Position numbers and translations under genes: made by a program. A stretch of DNA of 17,598 nucleotides from an uncultured Rikenellaceae bacterium (GTDB lineage Bacteria > Bacteroidota > Bacteroidia > Bacteroidales > UBA932): contig CALCYB010000108.1 of NCBI GenBank assembly GCA_937906485.1, positions 1-17,598 on the forward strand. Direction: 5' to 3'. Positions 1 through 7,645 of this stretch are shown one piece after another (the stretch's first letter is position 1; each line of letters opens with the position of its first letter). The notes under the pieces were generated by a model that did not search any database, was not told the DNA's origin, and saw only the letters and a program-made list of their open reading frames with translations.

Positions 1-27
1 TATCTGGTAAGCTTACAGTTCGGATAG
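1..27 (+). CDS. Possible 3' tail of an upstream gene (8 codons)
   Basis: Reading from base 1, eight codons (YLVSLQFG) run into a TAG stop at 25-27. The stop lies 15 bases before the symporter start and next to its ribosome binding site, a typical operon spacing. Eight codons are too few to name a family, and an open stretch this short can occur by chance. Confidence 0.25.
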   Translation, partial: YLVSLQFG

Positions 28-42
28 AGGAAAGGGTTTTAG

Positions 43-1590
43 GTGTTTTTGTTGTCATACCTTCCTTTGTCCTGGCTGTTGACAGCCTTTATTGCCTACA
101 CGGTACTTCTGTTCGTCGTGTCGTGGCTCAGTTCCCGCAAATCGGGAAGTAATTCTTATTTCTCAGGGGATAAGAAAGCACCCTGGTACATCGTCGCCTA
201 TGGAATGGTGGGTACGTCCATTTCCGGGGTGACCTTCATTTCTGTACCGGGTAATGTGTTGAACCAGAATTTCTACTACATGCCTCTGGTGTTGGGCTTT
301 GTGGTGGGGTATGTGGTGATTGCGCAGGTGCTGTTGCCGTTGTACTATCGCATGAACCTGACCTCCATCTACACTTATCTTGAGAAGAGGTTCGGTTTCA
401 TGACCTACCGTACAGGTGCAGCTGTTTTTATGGTATCCCGGATTCTGGGGGCTGCTGTGCGGATTTTTGTCGTTGTTCTGGTGTTGCATACTTTTCTTCC
501 CGAAGGCATGGTACCGTTCTGGGTGGTGGCGCTGATTTTCATGCTGCTGATCTTCCTCTACACCTTCAAAGGGGGAGTCAAGACCATTATCTGGACCGAT
601 GTGTTGCAAACGACCTTCATGTTGCTGGCGGTCTTTCTGACCATTTATGCCATTTGTCGGGAGATGGACTGGAACCTGGGTTCGATGTTTGCCGCGATTA
701 CAGGAGCGGAGAACCCCAATTTGCCGGGCACTGGTTTCAGCAACTGGTTTGACATGACCTGGAGCAGTGCGACCAATTCAGTGAAACAATTCATTTCCGG
801 AATCTTCATCACCATCGTGATGACGGGTCTTGATCAGGAAATGATGCAGAAGAACCTGGCCTGCAAAAATATCCGTGACGCACAAAAGAACATCTATACC
901 ACCAGCATTACCATCGTTCTGGTGAATTATTTCTTCTTGTTGTTGGGGGCAGTGCTGGCAGTTTATGTAAGCAGCAAATTGGGCGGAATGACCGGAATCG
1001 GTCTGGCAGATGCTGCCGGTGTATTTACCAAGGCTCAAACGGACAAACTCTTCCCGGTGGTGGCCAGCCAATATTTGGGATTGGGCGTGGGCCTGTTCTT
1101 TATCATTGGTCTGATTTCGGCCTCTTACCCGAGTGCCGGTGGCGCGTTGACCTCATTGACGACTTCCTTCTGCATTGACTTCATGGGATTCAACAGCCGT
1201 CAGGATCTGACCGAGCCGCGCAAGACCAAGATCCGTCAATGGGCGCATGCCGGTTTTGCATTCTTGTTCTTTGCAGCCATCGTGGCCCTGTACTGGATCA
1301 ACAATGATACGGTCATAGACCTGGTGTACAAACTGGCTTCGTACACGTACGGCCCCTTGCTGGGTTTCTTCTTCTTCGGTATCTTGACCAAACGTCAGGT
1401 AAGGGACCGCGTGATGCCTTATGTGGCCATTGCCTCTCCGGTGTTGTGTTACCTGTTGGACTGGGCCGGCAGAGAATGGTTGGGCTTCGGCTTCGGTTTC
1501 ACCATTCTTTTGGTAAACGGTTTGTTGAGCTTCTTGGGAATGTTGCTTTTCAGCCGTCCGTCCACTTCCGATGAACAACAAAAATTCTAG
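43..1590 (+). CDS. Sodium:solute symporter (SSS family)
   Basis: A 515-residue, very hydrophobic membrane protein with more than ten predicted transmembrane segments, the usual size for the SSS family (LeuT fold), which uses the Na+ gradient to import small solutes. Family features visible are GTSISGVTF near residues 57-65 in TM2, TDVLQ in the middle, GLDQEMMQ after it, and a serine/threonine-rich stretch at residues 364-375 (SAGGALTSLTTS) where the family binds Na+. The start is GTG at 43, chosen because a purine-rich AGAGGAAAGGG at 26-36 sits at good distance and the frame is closed upstream by TAG at 25-27. It is followed by mntP after 2 nt, so the two are probably cotranscribed. The substrate (sugar, sialic acid, amino acid, other) cannot be read from the sequence. 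Confidence 0.93.
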   Translation: MFLLSYLPLSWLLTAFIAYTVLLFVVSWLSSRKSGSNSYFSGDKKAPWYIVAYGMVGTSISGVTFISVPGNVLNQNFYYMPLVLGFVVGYVVIAQVLLPLYYRMNLTSIYTYLEKRFGFMTYRTGAAVFMVSRILGAAVRIFVVVLVLHTFLPEGMVPFWVVALIFMLLIFLYTFKGGVKTIIWTDVLQTTFMLLAVFLTIYAICREMDWNLGSMFAAITGAENPNLPGTGFSNWFDMTWSSATNSVKQFISGIFITIVMTGLDQEMMQKNLACKNIRDAQKNIYTTSITIVLVNYFFLLLGAVLAVYVSSKLGGMTGIGLADAAGVFTKAQTDKLFPVVASQYLGLGVGLFFIIGLISASYPSAGGALTSLTTSFCIDFMGFNSRQDLTEPRKTKIRQWAHAGFAFLFFAAIVALYWINNDTVIDLVYKLASYTYGPLLGFFFFGILTKRQVRDRVMPYVAIASPVLCYLLDWAGREWLGFGFGFTILLVNGLLSFLGMLLFSRPSTSDEQQKF

Positions 1591-1592
1591 GA

Positions 1593-2171
1593 ATGACCTG
1601 GGTTGAACTTGTCCTGCTGGCTGTGAGTCTGTCTTTCGATACATTTGCGGTATCGGTATCCGGCGGCATGTGCCAGCATTGCCAAAGTACATTGATCAAG
1701 CGGATGGAGATCTGGTTCTCATTTGCCTTCTTTCAGATGCTGTTTACCTTGATCGGTCTGCTGCTTGGAGAAGGGCTGTACGAGGTGATTGGAAGGTTTG
1801 ACCATTGGGTAGCATTCGGTTTGCTCGCATATTTGGGAGGGAAAATGATTTTGGATGCATTTTCCCCCCAAACATCCGAGGAAACCTCTTCGGTGGACCT
1901 GACCCAACGCAAAACCATGGTGACGATGTCGGTGGCCACCAGCATCGATGCGTTGGCGGTGGGTATTTCCCTGGCGATGGTGGAGCTGAGTTGCAGCAAG
2001 ATCATCGGAGGCCTTTCGCTTATTTTTGTGATTACGGCAATCGCCTGTAGTGGGGGATTGCGCTTCGGCCGGTACATCGGCAACCGCATTGGCGGTAAGA
2101 TTTCAGCAGTCGGTGGGCTCATTCTGCTCATTATTGGTGTCAAAATTTTGATAGAACACCTTGCGCATTAA
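1593..2171 (+). CDS. mntP: Manganese efflux pump MntP
   Basis: A 192-residue inner membrane protein of the MntP (formerly DUF204/YebN) family, which exports Mn2+. It has the expected six hydrophobic segments and two internally similar halves: SFDTFAVSVSGG at about residues 14-25 and ATSIDALAVGIS at about 115-126. Conserved aspartates lie at D16 and D119. A polar loop around residues 91-108 separates the halves. The C-terminus has the family's glycine-rich last helix (GGLILLIIGVKIL). The ATG lies 2 nt after the symporter stop, so translation is probably coupled. No yybP-ykoY type manganese riboswitch is seen ahead of it, and there is no room for one inside the operon. A promoter for the next gene overlaps its last codons. 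Confidence 0.93.
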   Translation: MTWVELVLLAVSLSFDTFAVSVSGGMCQHCQSTLIKRMEIWFSFAFFQMLFTLIGLLLGEGLYEVIGRFDHWVAFGLLAYLGGKMILDAFSPQTSEETSSVDLTQRKTMVTMSVATSIDALAVGISLAMVELSCSKIIGGLSLIFVITAIACSGGLRFGRYIGNRIGGKISAVGGLILLIIGVKILIEHLAH

Positions 2172-2188
2172 AATATTTATTATCTTTG
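2161..2188 (+). promoter_or_regulatory. Promoter for corA leader
   Basis: TATCTTTG at 2181-2188 matches the Bacteroidota -7 consensus TAnnTTTG exactly, and TTG at 2161-2163 lies 17 nt upstream as a -33 element. The -33 sits in the last codons of mntP. Transcription would begin near 2194, giving corA an untranslated leader of about 250 nt. Confidence 0.6.
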
Positions 2189-2193
2189 CCCCG

Positions 2194-2443
2194 ATAAACT
2201 AAACCCATCTTTATTCGATATGGACGATTATGTCAGTTGGTGCAGTAGCAATATTCCGGACGAAAGCCCCCGCTTTCTTCTTGGGTCCTTCTTGTGAATG
2301 GAACTCAAGCCGTTTGTTGTGCATCTACTTCTTCATTTGGGGTTTATTGTTGTCCATGATCAAATCCAGAGTCCGACGTTAGTTCCAGGATGTCTCCCGT
2401 CAGGAGACCGTTCACGGAATTTTAACCATTAGACTCAGGAAAC
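2194..2443 (+). promoter_or_regulatory. Long structured 5' leader of corA
   Basis: About 250 nt separate the predicted transcription start from the corA ATG, long for this genome. Two compact structures can be drawn. First, GAAAGC 2262-2267 pairs with GCTTTC 2272-2277 around a CCCC loop, and the contiguous GGAC 2258-2261 can pair with GTCC 2285-2288. Second, GTCTCC 2392-2397 pairs with GGAGAC 2403-2408, and an outer AGTTCC 2381-2386 can pair with GGAATT 2416-2421 (one G-U). A short T run follows at 2420-2423. Mg2+ transporter genes in other bacteria (mgtA, corA, mgtE) are often controlled through leaders, so a cis-acting element is plausible. It does not match any riboswitch I recognise. Confidence 0.4.
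2220..2432 (+). other. Two tandem short open frames in the corA leader
   Basis: ATG at 2220 opens a 25-codon frame ending in TGA at 2295-2297. An ATG at 2298 follows directly and opens a 44-codon frame ending in TAG at 2430-2432, 11 nt before the corA start. They could be leader peptides linking translation to corA expression. Neither has a clear ribosome binding site or recognisable motif, and short frames of this size occur by chance, so coding status is doubtful. Confidence 0.2.
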
Positions 2444-3391
2444 ATGATTCAAATTTTTTACAAGCATAAAGGTCAGATCACTACATCCACCTCCACGGAC
2501 ATGTTGGAGGAACTCGGTTTTGATGATGTGGTATGGATGGATCTTTTTACTCCTACCGGTGAGGAGAAAAGAGCCGTTGAAAGTTTTTTGAACACCACCT
2601 TGCAGAGCCGGGCACAAGCCGAAGAGATCGAAAGTTCATCCCGCTACTCGGAGACAGAAACCACCATCTTTGCCAATACCAACTTCCTGATGCCGGGACC
2701 GGACAGCTATTCGATGGAGGCGGTATCCTTTATTCTTTGTGAAGGGATTATCGTGACGATCCGTCAGGTACAACTCCGCAGTTTCTCGGATATCCAGCGG
2801 AAGATCCAGATCAACCACAAACTCTATCCGACCGGCTACCATATTTTTGTCGGGATTCTGGAGAACAGGATTGACTTGGATGCGGATATGATTGAGTTGA
2901 TGGCCAAAGAAATTGCACGTTACAGCAAGAAGGTCAGTGCCGGGGAAGACGTGAACGAAGACTTGCTCTTGGATATCAACCAACTCCAGGAAAACACCAT
3001 GCTGGTGCGGGAGAACGTGGTGGACAAGCAGCGCATGATTTCTTCCATTCTCAAGAGTGATAAATTTCCTCGGGATGTCTATGCGAAGTTGAGTGTCATC
3101 ATCAAGGACGTGGCCTCCCTGATCAACCATACCAATTTCAGTTTCGAGCGTCTGGAGTACCTGCAGAACACCGTCCTCGGTCTGATCAACTTGGATCAGA
3201 ACAAGATCATGAAGGTCTTTACCTTTGTATCCCTGTTGCTGATGCCCCCCACCTTGGTGGCCAGTCTCTACGGGATGAACATTGATTTGCCTTTGATCGG
3301 AGGGCGTTGGGACTTCGTGGTCATCGTTGCGGTGATGGCATTGTTGATTGCTGTGATTCTCTTTGTTTTCCGACACAAGAAAATGTTATGA
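2444..3391 (+). CDS. corA: CorA family Mg2+/Co2+ transporter
   Basis: A 315-residue protein of the CorA family, a homopentameric inner membrane channel for Mg2+ (and Co2+). The large N-terminal cytoplasmic domain (about 1-245) ends in the long charged helix expected for the stalk (LQENTMLVRENVVDKQRM region). Two C-terminal transmembrane helices follow at about 257-277 and 290-310, with the signature YGMN between them (G277, M278, N279). The extracellular loop reads IDLPLIG in place of the common MPEL, a variant seen in CorA-2 type proteins. The C-terminus is short and basic (RHKKML). The start ATG is preceded by AGGAA at 2437-2441. It has its own promoter and long leader, and precedes rpsA, which also has its own promoter, so it is probably monocistronic. 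Confidence 0.94.
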   Translation: MIQIFYKHKGQITTSTSTDMLEELGFDDVVWMDLFTPTGEEKRAVESFLNTTLQSRAQAEEIESSSRYSETETTIFANTNFLMPGPDSYSMEAVSFILCEGIIVTIRQVQLRSFSDIQRKIQINHKLYPTGYHIFVGILENRIDLDADMIELMAKEIARYSKKVSAGEDVNEDLLLDINQLQENTMLVRENVVDKQRMISSILKSDKFPRDVYAKLSVIIKDVASLINHTNFSFERLEYLQNTVLGLINLDQNKIMKVFTFVSLLLMPPTLVASLYGMNIDLPLIGGRWDFVVIVAVMALLIAVILFVFRHKKML

Positions 3392-3394
3392 TTT

Positions 3395-3426
3395 TTTGGA
3401 AATCAATAAAATACTCTGTACTTTTG
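3395..3426 (+). promoter_or_regulatory. rpsA promoter
   Basis: TTTG at 3395-3398 and TACTTTTG at 3419-3426, 20 nt apart, match the Bacteroidota primary-sigma consensus (TTTG, 19-21 nt, TAnnTTTG). This is the best promoter in the window, as expected for a ribosomal protein gene. The -33 lies directly after the corA stop. The predicted start is near 3432. Confidence 0.75.
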
Positions 3427-3430
3427 CGCC

Positions 3431-3444
3431 TCCTCAAAAGAGGA
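3431..3444 (+). promoter_or_regulatory. Hairpin at the 5' end of the rpsA mRNA
   Basis: TCCTC 3431-3435, AAAA loop 3436-3439 and GAGGA 3440-3444 form a perfect 5-bp hairpin lying right at the predicted transcription start. It may protect the 5' end of the message or take part in S1 autocontrol; both are inferences. The rest of the leader (3445-3487) is A/T rich and unstructured to the eye, as S1-bound leaders tend to be. Confidence 0.4.
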
Positions 3445-3487
3445 TTATAAATAATGTCTAACCCCTTGTTGTTTAATTGATTTAAAA

Positions 3488-5317
3488 ATGACAAACGAAA
3501 ACCAAATTCAGGAAACTGAACAATTGAATGTTGCTCCCCGTCGTAAGAGCAACGCATCCATTCCGGTAGACAAATTTGACTGGGATGCATTTGAAAATGA
3601 TGCCCTCTACAGCTCAGACAAAGCTTCTGTAGAAGAAAGCTACAACCAAACCTTGTCAAAGGTGATTGAAAATGAAGTGGTTGAAGGTGTTGTGATGGGC
3701 ATGAACAAACGCGAAGTACTGGTAAACATCGGTTACAAGAGCGAAGGTATCATCAACATCAACGAATTCCGTTACAATCCGGATCTGAAAGTAGGTGATA
3801 AAGTGGAAGTTTACGTGGAAAATGCAGAAGACAAGAAAGGTCAACTCATTCTTTCACACAAAAAGGCACGTTCACTCCGTTCATGGGACAAGGTAAACGA
3901 AGCCTTCGAAAAAGACGACATCATCAAAGGTTACGTGAAATGCCGTACCAAAGGCGGTATGATCGTAGACGTATTCGGAATCGAAGCCTTCTTGCCCGGT
4001 TCTCAAATTGACGTTCGTCCGATCAAAGATTACGATGTATTCGTAAACAAAACGATGGACTTCAAGATCGTTAAGATTAACAATGAATTCCGCAACGTGG
4101 TTGTATCTCACAAAGTGCTGATCGAAGCTGAAATCGAAGCTCAAAAAGCTGACATTATCGCTAAGCTCGAAAAAGGTCAGATCCTGGAAGGTGTTGTGAA
4201 GAACATCACTCCTTATGGTGTATTCGTTGACCTGGGTGGTGTTGACGGTTTGATCCACATTACCGACCTGTCTTGGGGCCGCATCAGCAACCCTGAAGAA
4301 GTGGTTAAGATGGACGAAAAGATCAAAGTGGTTATTTTGGACTTCGATGAAGAAACCAAACGTATCGCTCTCGGTCTGAAACAACTCAGCGCTCATCCTT
4401 GGGAAACACTGGATGCTAACTTGAATGTAGGTGACCGCGTGAAGGGTCGCGTAGTGGTTATCGCTGACTACGGTGCATTCATCGAAGTACAACCTGGTGT
4501 TGAAGGTTTGATCCACGTATCAGAAATGTCCTGGTCTTTGCACCTGCGCAGCGCTCAAGACTTCTTGAAAGTGGGTGACGAAGTGGAAGCTGTTATCCTG
4601 ACCCTCGACCGCGAAGAAAAGAAAATGTCCTTGGGTATCAAACAACTCAAACCGGATCCGTGGGCAGCTATCACTGAAAAATATCCCATTAACTCCAAAC
4701 ATGTTGCTATCGTTCGCAACTTCACCAACTTCGGTGTATTCGTAGAATTGGAAGAAGGTGTTGACGGTCTGGTTCACATCAGTGACCTGTCTTGGACCAA
4801 GAAAATCAAACATCCCTCAGAATTCACTTCAATCGGTGAAAAACTGGAAGTCGTTGTTCTGGAAGTGGATCAAGAAAACCGCCGTTTGAGCCTCGGCCAC
4901 AAACAACTGGAAGAAAATCCTTGGGACGTTTACGAAACTACCTACACCCTGGGTTCTATTCACAATGGTGTAATCAACAACTTCGTTGACAAAGGCGCTA
5001 CCGTTACCTTGGCAGAAGGCGTTGAAGGTTTTGTTTCTTTGAAGAACTTGGCAAAACAAGACGGTACTTCAGCAAACGTAGGTGAAACTCTGCCTTTCAA
5101 GGTGGTTGAATTCAACAAATCCAACAAGAAGATCACCCTTTCTCACGTTCGCACTTGGGAAGAACCGGCTCCTCGTGAAAACAAGGAACGCAACTCAGAA
5201 GCAGATGCTACTCAAAAAGCCGTGAAGAAACTCAAAGCAAATCTGGAAAAGACCACTTTGGGAGATATCTCTGAATTGGCAGCATTGAAAGCTGAACTGG
5301 AAGCCCAAAATAAATAA
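3488..5317 (+). CDS. rpsA: 30S ribosomal protein S1
   Basis: A 609-residue S1 protein with six S1 RNA-binding (OB-fold) repeats at about residues 63-126, 144-209, 230-299, 315-387, 402-473 and 488-556. Repeats 3-5 carry the canonical pattern GV(D/E)GL(I/V)H(I/V)(S/T)(D/E)(L/M)SW. The first two and the last are more divergent, as is usual because repeats 1-2 bind the ribosome. An acidic N-terminal tail of about 60 residues and a helical lysine/glutamate-rich C-terminal tail (about 560-609) flank the repeats. S1 unfolds mRNA leaders during initiation. Codon choice differs from its neighbours: strong preference for GAA, AAA and CGT and less G+C, consistent with high expression rather than transfer. 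It is first in a probable operon with rnz and the S41 peptidase. Confidence 0.97.
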   Translation: MTNENQIQETEQLNVAPRRKSNASIPVDKFDWDAFENDALYSSDKASVEESYNQTLSKVIENEVVEGVVMGMNKREVLVNIGYKSEGIININEFRYNPDLKVGDKVEVYVENAEDKKGQLILSHKKARSLRSWDKVNEAFEKDDIIKGYVKCRTKGGMIVDVFGIEAFLPGSQIDVRPIKDYDVFVNKTMDFKIVKINNEFRNVVVSHKVLIEAEIEAQKADIIAKLEKGQILEGVVKNITPYGVFVDLGGVDGLIHITDLSWGRISNPEEVVKMDEKIKVVILDFDEETKRIALGLKQLSAHPWETLDANLNVGDRVKGRVVVIADYGAFIEVQPGVEGLIHVSEMSWSLHLRSAQDFLKVGDEVEAVILTLDREEKKMSLGIKQLKPDPWAAITEKYPINSKHVAIVRNFTNFGVFVELEEGVDGLVHISDLSWTKKIKHPSEFTSIGEKLEVVVLEVDQENRRLSLGHKQLEENPWDVYETTYTLGSIHNGVINNFVDKGATVTLAEGVEGFVSLKNLAKQDGTSANVGETLPFKVVEFNKSNKKITLSHVRTWEEPAPRENKERNSEADATQKAVKKLKANLEKTTLGDISELAALKAELEAQNK

Positions 5318-6246
5318 TGGAATTTACCTTTACACCGTTGGGAACGGCCTCGGCTACTCCTTCAGTGTACCGATATCCAAGCGCTCACGTATTGAACATA
5401 CGTGGGCGTTTGTTCCTTATCGACTGTGGAGAAGCCTGTCAGATCCGCCTGCGTAGGATGGGGGTCTCTTTTCTGAAAATAGATCACATACTTATTTCGC
5501 ATTTGCATGGGGATCACTTCTTTGGCCTGTTCGGGCTGTTGTCATCAATGGCCATGGTGGGGAGAACCTCCCTGCTGAACCTGTACGGTCCGGAGCGTTT
5601 GCGCAAGGTGTTGGACTTCTTTCTGCAAGAATTCGGAGAAGGAGTCAAGTTCGAAATCGCCTTTCCTCCGATCGGTCCGATCTCGGAACCTTGTCAGATT
5701 GCCTCGCTCCGGAACTTGGATATCTTTGCACTGCCTCTCAAACACCGGATGCCGACTTATGGCTACCTGTTCAAGGAGCATGAGCCGCAGTTGAACCTGC
5801 GCAAGGAATTGGTCGAGCGATATGATCTTACCTTCCTGGAAATGGGAAGCCTAAAACGGGGATTGTCGGTTGAACGTGAGGAGGGTACAGTGCTGGATCC
5901 GTCCGCATTTACCTATCGGCCCTGGGAACCCAGATCTTTTGCTTATTGTAGCGATACGGCTGCTTTCCCGGCTTTGAGCGAGTGGGTCAAGGGTGTGGAT
6001 CTGCTCTATCACGAAGCTACTTTTGCCGATCGGGAAGAGGACTGTGCTCGGACCACTTGTCATTCTACGGCTCGTCAGGCGGCTATCTGCGCCCGTTTGG
6101 CAGGAGTAAAACGTTTGCTGATCGGTCACTTTTCTGCACGTTATCCGGATCTGACGCCATTGCTCACCCAGGCTCGTTCAGAATTTGAGGCGACAGACAT
6201 AGCGACCGAGTTGACTACCTTTGAAATTCCACTCAAAAAATATTGA
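5317..6246 (+). CDS. rnz: Ribonuclease Z
   Basis: A 309-residue metallo-beta-lactamase fold protein of the short RNase Z (ElaC) type, which cuts tRNA precursors after the discriminator base when CCA is not encoded. The tRNA in this window indeed lacks an encoded CCA. Zinc ligands are visible: HLHGDH (H62, H64, D66, H67), H143 in LKHRMPTYGY, D213 in YCSDTA and H271 in GHFSARY. The YHEATF motif (about 231-236) and the flexible-arm segment near 85-125 also fit the family. The ATG shares its A with the rpsA stop (TAATG at 5315-5319), so translation probably restarts after S1. There is no promoter between them, so expression is expected to follow rpsA. Confidence 0.94.
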   Translation: MEFTFTPLGTASATPSVYRYPSAHVLNIRGRLFLIDCGEACQIRLRRMGVSFLKIDHILISHLHGDHFFGLFGLLSSMAMVGRTSLLNLYGPERLRKVLDFFLQEFGEGVKFEIAFPPIGPISEPCQIASLRNLDIFALPLKHRMPTYGYLFKEHEPQLNLRKELVERYDLTFLEMGSLKRGLSVEREEGTVLDPSAFTYRPWEPRSFAYCSDTAAFPALSEWVKGVDLLYHEATFADREEDCARTTCHSTARQAAICARLAGVKRLLIGHFSARYPDLTPLLTQARSEFEATDIATELTTFEIPLKKY

Positions 6247-6250
6247 TGTG

Positions 6251-7645
6251 ATGAAGATTGCACGCCGATACCCTCTTTTGATCCTGTTTGTGTGTGCTCT
6301 GCTTTCTCAGCACCAGCTTTGGTCACAGGTGCGTAATTCCGAAGAGGCTGCACAGAAGATGGGGCATCTGATGTATTTTATTGAAACCTATTACAACGAT
6401 TCCACCTCGTTGGATCAGTTGACCGATCAGGCCATAAAGGCTATTATGCAGCAATTGGATCCTTATTCTGTTTATGTTCCAACGGATGAGCTTGCTGCGA
6501 TGAACGAGCCTTTGGATGGAGAGTTTGAGGGAATCGGAATTGAATTTGCCATCGTCTCGGATACCCTGGTTGTCCAAGCCGTAGTGGCAGGAGGACCTTC
6601 AGAACGTGTGGGACTTCTGCCTGGAGACCGGATTGTCGGAGTGGATGGTGCTTGTATCTCCAGTGACAGTTTGACCATTGACCGTGTCCGGCAATTGTTG
6701 CGCGGCCCCAGCGGCAGTAAAGTGCAACTCCAGGTTTTGCGCAAGCGCAGTGCCTCCGAATTGGTTTTTACCGTGACCCGGGACAAGATTCCGTTGCACA
6801 GTCTGGATGCAGCCTACCTGACGGATGATGGCTTTCTTTATTTGCGATTGAGCCGTTTTGCCCATAAAACCGGAGAAGAACTGCATCAGGCGCTTGACCG
6901 CTTTGCCGCGGCAAAAGGAATCATCCTGGACCTGAGAGGCAATACCGGAGGTTTCTTGCATGCAGCCCTTGAGGTGGCGAATGAGTTCCTGGAGCGTGGC
7001 CAGTTGATTGTTTATACACAAGGACGTTCGGTGAAACCGATCCGGGAGTATGCAGACGGTTCTGGTCTTTATCAGGAAGGACCTTTGGTCGTCCTGGTGG
7101 ATGAGTACTCTGCCTCAGCCAGTGAGATTGTTGCCGGTGCCATTCAGGATTGGGGGCGAGGAGCCGTCATCGGCAGGACAACATTTGGCAAGGGATTGGT
7201 GCAACAACCGTTTCCCTTGCCCGACGGGTCTCAAGTCCGGCTTACGGTGGCCGGCTATCATACTCCCAGTGGTAGGAAGTTGGAGCGGGACAACGGGATT
7301 CAACCGGATATCGCAGTGCCGGCCGATACCTTATCTCATTCGGATGCGTACGTCGAACTGATCAGTTCCGGAGCCTTGTTGGAATTTGTCAATCAGAAGG
7401 CGCTTGAGGTTCGGGAGACCTTGCTGGCGTGTTATCCCTCCAGCCGGGAGTATGTCCGCCGTTTTGAAGTGGACAAGGCCTGGTTGACCGAACTGACGGC
7501 ATCCGAGCAGGCCCGTGGGGAAGTCAAGTTGTTGGTGAAGGCCATTCTGGGCCGGATCTTGTATGAGCAGGCAACCTATTATCAAGTCTTGCAGCAGGAG
7601 GGTGATCCTGAGTTTGACGCGGCAGTGGCCTATTTGGTGGACTGA
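6251..7645 (+). CDS. S41 family C-terminal processing peptidase
   Basis: A 464-residue exported serine protease of family S41 (CtpA/Prc type). An N-terminal signal sequence (basic MKIARRYP then a hydrophobic run to about residue 25) sends it to the periplasm. A PDZ domain follows at about 88-175 (GEFEGIGIEF, then LPGDRIVGVDG). The catalytic core contains LDLRGNTGG, then SASASEI with the likely nucleophile S289, and TFGKGLVQ with the general base K314; the 25-residue spacing fits the Ser/Lys dyad. ATG 6251 was chosen because it begins the signal peptide. A TTG at 6221 in the same frame would add ten polar residues and overlap rnz. The start lies 4 nt after the rnz stop. Compared with typical Bacteroides paralogues of 530-580 residues it lacks the insert between HTPSGR and GIQPDI. 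Its 3' end overlaps mltG. Confidence 0.92.
   Translation: MKIARRYPLLILFVCALLSQHQLWSQVRNSEEAAQKMGHLMYFIETYYNDSTSLDQLTDQAIKAIMQQLDPYSVYVPTDELAAMNEPLDGEFEGIGIEFAIVSDTLVVQAVVAGGPSERVGLLPGDRIVGVDGACISSDSLTIDRVRQLLRGPSGSKVQLQVLRKRSASELVFTVTRDKIPLHSLDAAYLTDDGFLYLRLSRFAHKTGEELHQALDRFAAAKGIILDLRGNTGGFLHAALEVANEFLERGQLIVYTQGRSVKPIREYADGSGLYQEGPLVVLVDEYSASASEIVAGAIQDWGRGAVIGRTTFGKGLVQQPFPLPDGSQVRLTVAGYHTPSGRKLERDNGIQPDIAVPADTLSHSDAYVELISSGALLEFVNQKALEVRETLLACYPSSREYVRRFEVDKAWLTELTASEQARGEVKLLVKAILGRILYEQATYYQVLQQEGDPEFDAAVAYLVD

Noticed and set aside
3488..5317. rpsA base and codon composition unlike its neighbours as a sign of transfer
   Set aside because: The shift toward GAA, AAA and CGT codons is what high expression produces in a ribosomal protein gene, and the promoter and context are native in style.
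6221..6250. TTG start for the S41 peptidase overlapping rnz
   Set aside because: It would put ten polar residues ahead of a well-formed signal peptide beginning at the ATG at 6251.
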